A stretch of 48,835 nt of DNA from Pseudomonadota bacterium (GTDB lineage Bacteria; Pseudomonadota; Gammaproteobacteria; Xanthomonadales; Xanthomonadaceae): the NCBI GenBank assembly GCA_030528565.1, contig JAUMYP010000015.1, positions 1 through 48,835 of the forward strand. Direction: 5' to 3'. Shown in pieces: positions 46,374 to 48,835 of this stretch; the first letter of the stretch is position 1; each line of letters opens with the position of its first letter. Position numbers and translations under genes: made by a program. Below the pieces are notes generated by a model. That model was not told the origin of the DNA. It did not search any database and worked only from the letters and a program-made list of their open reading frames with translations.

Positions 46374-46862
46374 CTAGCAAATTTTAATTAACACATAAAC
46401 TCTTGCTGCAAAATCAGCATAAGCCCATACCCATGAACGCAAACCCCATTCTTCAAAACCCGAGATTACGCGCCAAATTTTTATACAGAAAAAGCAATGG
46501 ATATTAAAAAAATATACAAAACAAAGAGCCAATGGGAACGCTTTGACACAGAAATCAACTCCGTTCTTGCGCCTATTTGATTCCCCGAAAAAATCTTCCA
46601 CTTCGCTTTTCAGGCTCATATTGGGAGACAAGTAGAAATATGATTTGTCTTTGCTCGATATCCTTATCATAAATACCTTCCTGGAATTGTAGTCATACGA
46701 GTTATAACTGAAGGCATCATCCAGCTTAACCTTAAGGCTTTCGCCATCTTTTATGAAGATTCCATTGCCGCACTTCATGAAGCAAACCTCCCTCATTGTG
46801 CTCTTCATAACCATTATCAAAAACCCGAACGTCAAAGAAAGCAATAAAATTATGAGTTGCAT
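46374..46862 (-). CDS. Small membrane protein, paralogue of the 45786-46360 gene
   Basis: A 162-residue AT-rich ORF. It begins MQLIILLLSLTFGFLIMVMK (membrane helix), then a beta-rich domain with VKLDDAFSYNSYDYNSRKVF and MIRISSKDKSYFYLSPN, then one or two hydrophobic C-terminal segments. SYNSY, RK and RI...SKxxFxxL align with the corresponding part of its downstream neighbour, so the two are probably tandem paralogues. No family is recognised. A weak AGG-like site lies before the ATG; the 37-residue ORF ends 32 bases upstream. Confidence 0.6.
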   Translation of the reverse strand: MQLIILLLSLTFGFLIMVMKSTMREVCFMKCGNGIFIKDGESLKVKLDDAFSYNSYDYNSRKVFMIRISSKDKSYFYLSPNMSLKSEVEDFFGESNRRKNGVDFCVKAFPLALCFVYFFNIHCFFCIKIWRVISGFEEWGLRSWVWAYADFAARVYVLIKIC

Positions 46863-46894
46863 TTAACCTGCTGTATTTTTAATGTCAATCAGCT

Positions 46895-47008
46895 TTAATA
46901 TTGATAGCGCAAATGGAAAAAGAGCAAAGACAGTAAAAACACCCCCAAAAAAGAGCACCTCACACCAAAGCTATCAATTTTTATTTCTTTTTCCACCATC
47001 GTTAACAT
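46895..47008 (-). CDS. 37-residue single-helix membrane peptide with a strong ribosome site
   Basis: MLTMVEKEIKIDSFGVRCSF continues into a hydrophobic stretch (LGVFLLSLLFF) and ends HLRYQY. AAGGAGGA lies 4 bases before the ATG, one of the best Shine-Dalgarno sites in the island. Its charged start and helix resemble the missing N-terminus of its neighbour compared with the frameshifted paralogue (KKLVKEEF...then a helix), so it could be either a true small protein or the separated first part of the 46862 gene. In-frame stops lie between the two. Confidence 0.45.
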   Translation of the reverse strand: MLTMVEKEIKIDSFGVRCSFLGVFLLSLLFFHLRYQY

Positions 47009-47141
47009 CAGCTCCTCCTTTCTTGGCACATCACCGCACTGATTTCTTGGCTGCACACCAATATTCTTGAAAGCTATCCCTGCATCGCTCTCTTGAGGTT
47101 CCCCACAGTCTGTGATTCGGTGAGTTTACTCTATATATGCC

Positions 47142-47711
47142 CTAATTTTTATAGATACCTAAAACGCTACTCTGGAGCAGAGTCTCAGCTTGAGAGAAAG
47201 CCGCGAAACCATTCCAGTGACTCAAATTAGCTCCCATCATCTTCATCTCAAATTCGGCCTGCAGACAAACCCAAAAATACAGTATTACCGACAGAAAAAG
47301 CACCCAAAAAATTACCTCGCCACGCCAATCAATTCTTAATTTCTCAAACCAGATAGCTTGAACCCTATTGAAGGCATACATCAAACTCAAAATCAGAAAA
47401 TTAACAACCGCAATGATAATCAGATAATTCGGGATATTTTCAATAAATACCCCAAAAGGAATGGCGTGCCCTCCATGCAAGCGACCAGCCGAAAATAGCG
47501 AAAACAGCGACAAGAAGTTAAAAATCAAGAATGTAACAAGCCTATCTATCCATTTTGATTTAAACCTTGGAAACCCTTTTGGAACTTGAAAAACCGGCGA
47601 CATGTCTCCTCGTGCCCGCTTCAGCAAAAGCACAATCTTCGCGACACTTAAAAAACAAGCCGTAAAAACGAACAGCGAACAAACCGCATACAAAACAATG
47701 AACATGTTCAT
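47142..47711 (-). CDS. Hypothetical multi-pass membrane protein
   Basis: A 189-residue AT-rich ORF with about four hydrophobic segments (near 3-28, 55-73, 92-112 and 132-150) and the charged linkers LLKRARGDMSPVFQVPKGFP and NRVQAIWFEKLRIDWRG. I recognise no family. GGAGA lies about 10 bases before the ATG. The strand and composition match the neighbouring island genes. The 130 bases between its stop and the 37-residue ORF show nothing. Confidence 0.6.
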   Translation of the reverse strand: MNMFIVLYAVCSLFVFTACFLSVAKIVLLLKRARGDMSPVFQVPKGFPRFKSKWIDRLVTFLIFNFLSLFSLFSAGRLHGGHAIPFGVFIENIPNYLIIIAVVNFLILSLMYAFNRVQAIWFEKLRIDWRGEVIFWVLFLSVILYFWVCLQAEFEMKMMGANLSHWNGFAAFSQAETLLQSSVLGIYKN

Positions 47712-47770
47712 ATTTTGAGCGTCTCCATAAATTCAGGCTGCATATCATCAAAGCAAGTCAACAATAAAAT

Positions 47771-47881
47771 TTACCCGCCAATCATTAAATTTCCGCCATT
47801 TATCGTGGAACCTTTCGGACTAATTCTTGCCACCCAATAAGTCTCCAATTCCCGACCCGGAAATCCAACACCCCAATACAT
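47771..47881 (-). pseudogene. Short protein-like remnant
   Basis: A 36-residue frame, MYWGVGFPGRELETYWVARI then SPKGSTINGGNLMIGG, reads like real coding sequence rather than a shadow. It lacks a good ribosome site and has an in-frame stop directly upstream. It is probably the tail of a gene otherwise lost. No family is recognised. Confidence 0.3.
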
Positions 47882-47947
47882 GAATCCCTAGAAGTCTTCA
47901 AGACCAAGAGGCGAACCAAAATTTTTACTTGCCACAAGCGCATGGGC

Positions 47948-48415
47948 TCATCTTTTGTTTTTCATGCAAGTCAATTTAACTGCATCTTTGGGTGATACAT
48001 CTTTTCTCCTATCCACCTTGATATAGTTATTTTCATCTAAAAATGGCGCCAACTCGGAACCCCCAATCCTGATTTGCAATGCATCATCATTTGACAACCA
48101 AAAGCTTACATATTTCATGCGGGAGTTTCCATAAATTTCAAACTTTAAAACATCACCCAGGTTGAACCCCCATATGCGACCTTTGAAATCAATTGATACG
48201 TCATCATTAGCAACACTATATTCCAATAGGAACTATTCTTCTTCCCCAGATATCTCATGAACGGCAGCCCCATGCATACCCCAGATGCCAGCCCTCCGAA
48301 AATCACATGAAATGGGATATTTCGGTAATCGATATCCGTCATATTGTGGCACAACAGCACCGCCAAAAAACATAGAGCTACCCCAAACGGAACGACTGAA
48401 ATCGCTATCAGAATT
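47948..48415 (-). pseudogene. Second frameshifted small membrane protein of the island
   Basis: The upstream frame reads AISVVPFGVALCFLAVLLCH, then FHVIFGGLASGVCMGLPFMR and GKKNSSYW, ending near 48225. The downstream frame continues EYSVANDDVSIDFKGRIWGF, KFEIYGNSRMKYVSFWLSND and ends at 48 kb (stop 47948-47950). One additional G near 48225 would fuse them into SSYW-EYSV, giving two helices plus a beta-rich domain, the same layout as the other two island genes. There is no clear start codon for the full frame; ATG 48342 (MTDIDYRN) is the first in-frame ATG. Confidence 0.5.
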
Positions 48416-48463
48416 TATGCCTTCAGGTCAACGCCTCTTATATTGTATTTTTACCCGAAAAAA

Positions 48464-48583
48464 TTAACTTCCTGAAATAATATCCTCAAATACATTACAG
48501 CCTTCAATTTCCACTTTTCTATTTTTAAAATTAGAATATTTCAGCCTGCCAGCCAATGCATCTATCAGATTATCCATCCCCAT
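48464..48583 (-). pseudogene. 39-residue remnant near the window end
   Basis: MGMDNLIDALAGRLKYSNFK then NRKVEIEGCNVFEDIISGS. The start resembles the segment ELDKLIGFLRVNYQSRR of the 45786 gene, so it may be the tail of another paralogue. A separate frame at about 48573-48693 reads as a hydrophobic helix (LLFWVFFVLWGVLLCLYSL) without a start codon. No ribosome site is seen. Confidence 0.3.
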
Positions 48584-48835
48584 AACATATTACTTGCGAG
48601 AGGATGGCGCAGTGAATAGAGGCATAGCAACACTCCCCACAAAACGAAAAATACCCAAAAAAGAAGGTGTTTGCACAACTCCTCATTGAAATTTACTTTC
48701 AGTCACGCACGAAGTCGCAGCTATAATTCTCAAAAAATCAGTATTGAGAATTAACGATATCCGCCACACCTCAGTGCATATTTGTTAGGGTCTTAGGAAG
48801 TTAAGGATTTAGATAGGCTGCTCACGCAGAATTTT
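48584..48835. other. AT-rich end of window, no intact gene
   Basis: Apart from the start-less hydrophobic frame at 48573-48693, I see no coding, RNA or repeat feature here. The window ends inside the island, so its outer border is not visible. Confidence 0.4.

Noticed and set aside
46882-47070. 62-codon plus-strand ORF in the AT-rich island
   Set aside because: No ribosome site, low-complexity translation, antisense to the 37-residue ORF which has a strong one.

Overview
The window (about 48.8 kb) looks like chromosomal DNA of a gammaproteobacterium of the Xanthomonadales/Lysobacterales (Xanthomonadaceae-like). I infer this from the residue-level look of RimM, RpoA and S8, from the GC-rich coding style, and from an S10-spc-alpha ribosomal superoperon that lacks rpmJ after secY. 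No genus can be fixed from sequence reading alone. Nearly all of the first 45.6 kb is GC-rich vertical core; the last 3.2 kb is clearly AT-rich and looks acquired.

Layout. (1) 1-3016, minus strand: ffh, a small lipoprotein, rpsP and rimM; trmD, the usual next gene, does not start in the 167 bases that remain. (2) 3266-4054: a CcsA/YpjD-like membrane protein, then a 438-base non-coding stretch with an inverted-repeat-rich dispersed repeat and a near-perfect Fur box. (3) 4493-7731: a TonB-dependent siderophore receptor and a periplasmic esterase, which fit an iron-regulated uptake and siderophore-release pair. (4) 7728-9685: a PAP2-like membrane protein and radA. (5) 9939-13469: creB-creC-creD, with a perfect cre tag upstream of creD. 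(6) 13641-14492: rlmJ. (7) 14496-17900: ABC ATPase, permease, DesK-like kinase and DesR-like regulator in one overlapping operon. (8) 18076-32139: the ribosomal superoperon, read right to left from rpsJ to rplQ. It is tightly packed except at a few spacers that carry strong hairpins: rpsN-rpsH, secY-rpsM, rpsD-rpoA and rpoA-rplQ. (9) 32140-32774: the S10 leader and a truncated transposase end, so the str operon is not next door here. (10) 32775-45591: a DyP peroxidase, a POT peptide transporter, a lipoprotein, an AbgT transporter, a baeRF-family protein, metK behind a structured leader, a DUF3228 protein with an unknown partner gene, a thiolase, and a DKNYY-repeat membrane protein.

(11) 45592-48835 is the accessory end: small minus-strand membrane-protein genes of low GC. 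Two or three appear to be paralogues sharing membrane segments plus a small beta-rich domain. Two are broken by what look like single-base frameshifts, and there are short remnants around them. Together with the DKNYY-TM-beta-domain protein next to them, this is the part most likely to hold something undescribed. The evidence is architecture and self-similarity only, and I do not assign a function.

No rRNA, tRNA or CRISPR array was seen.
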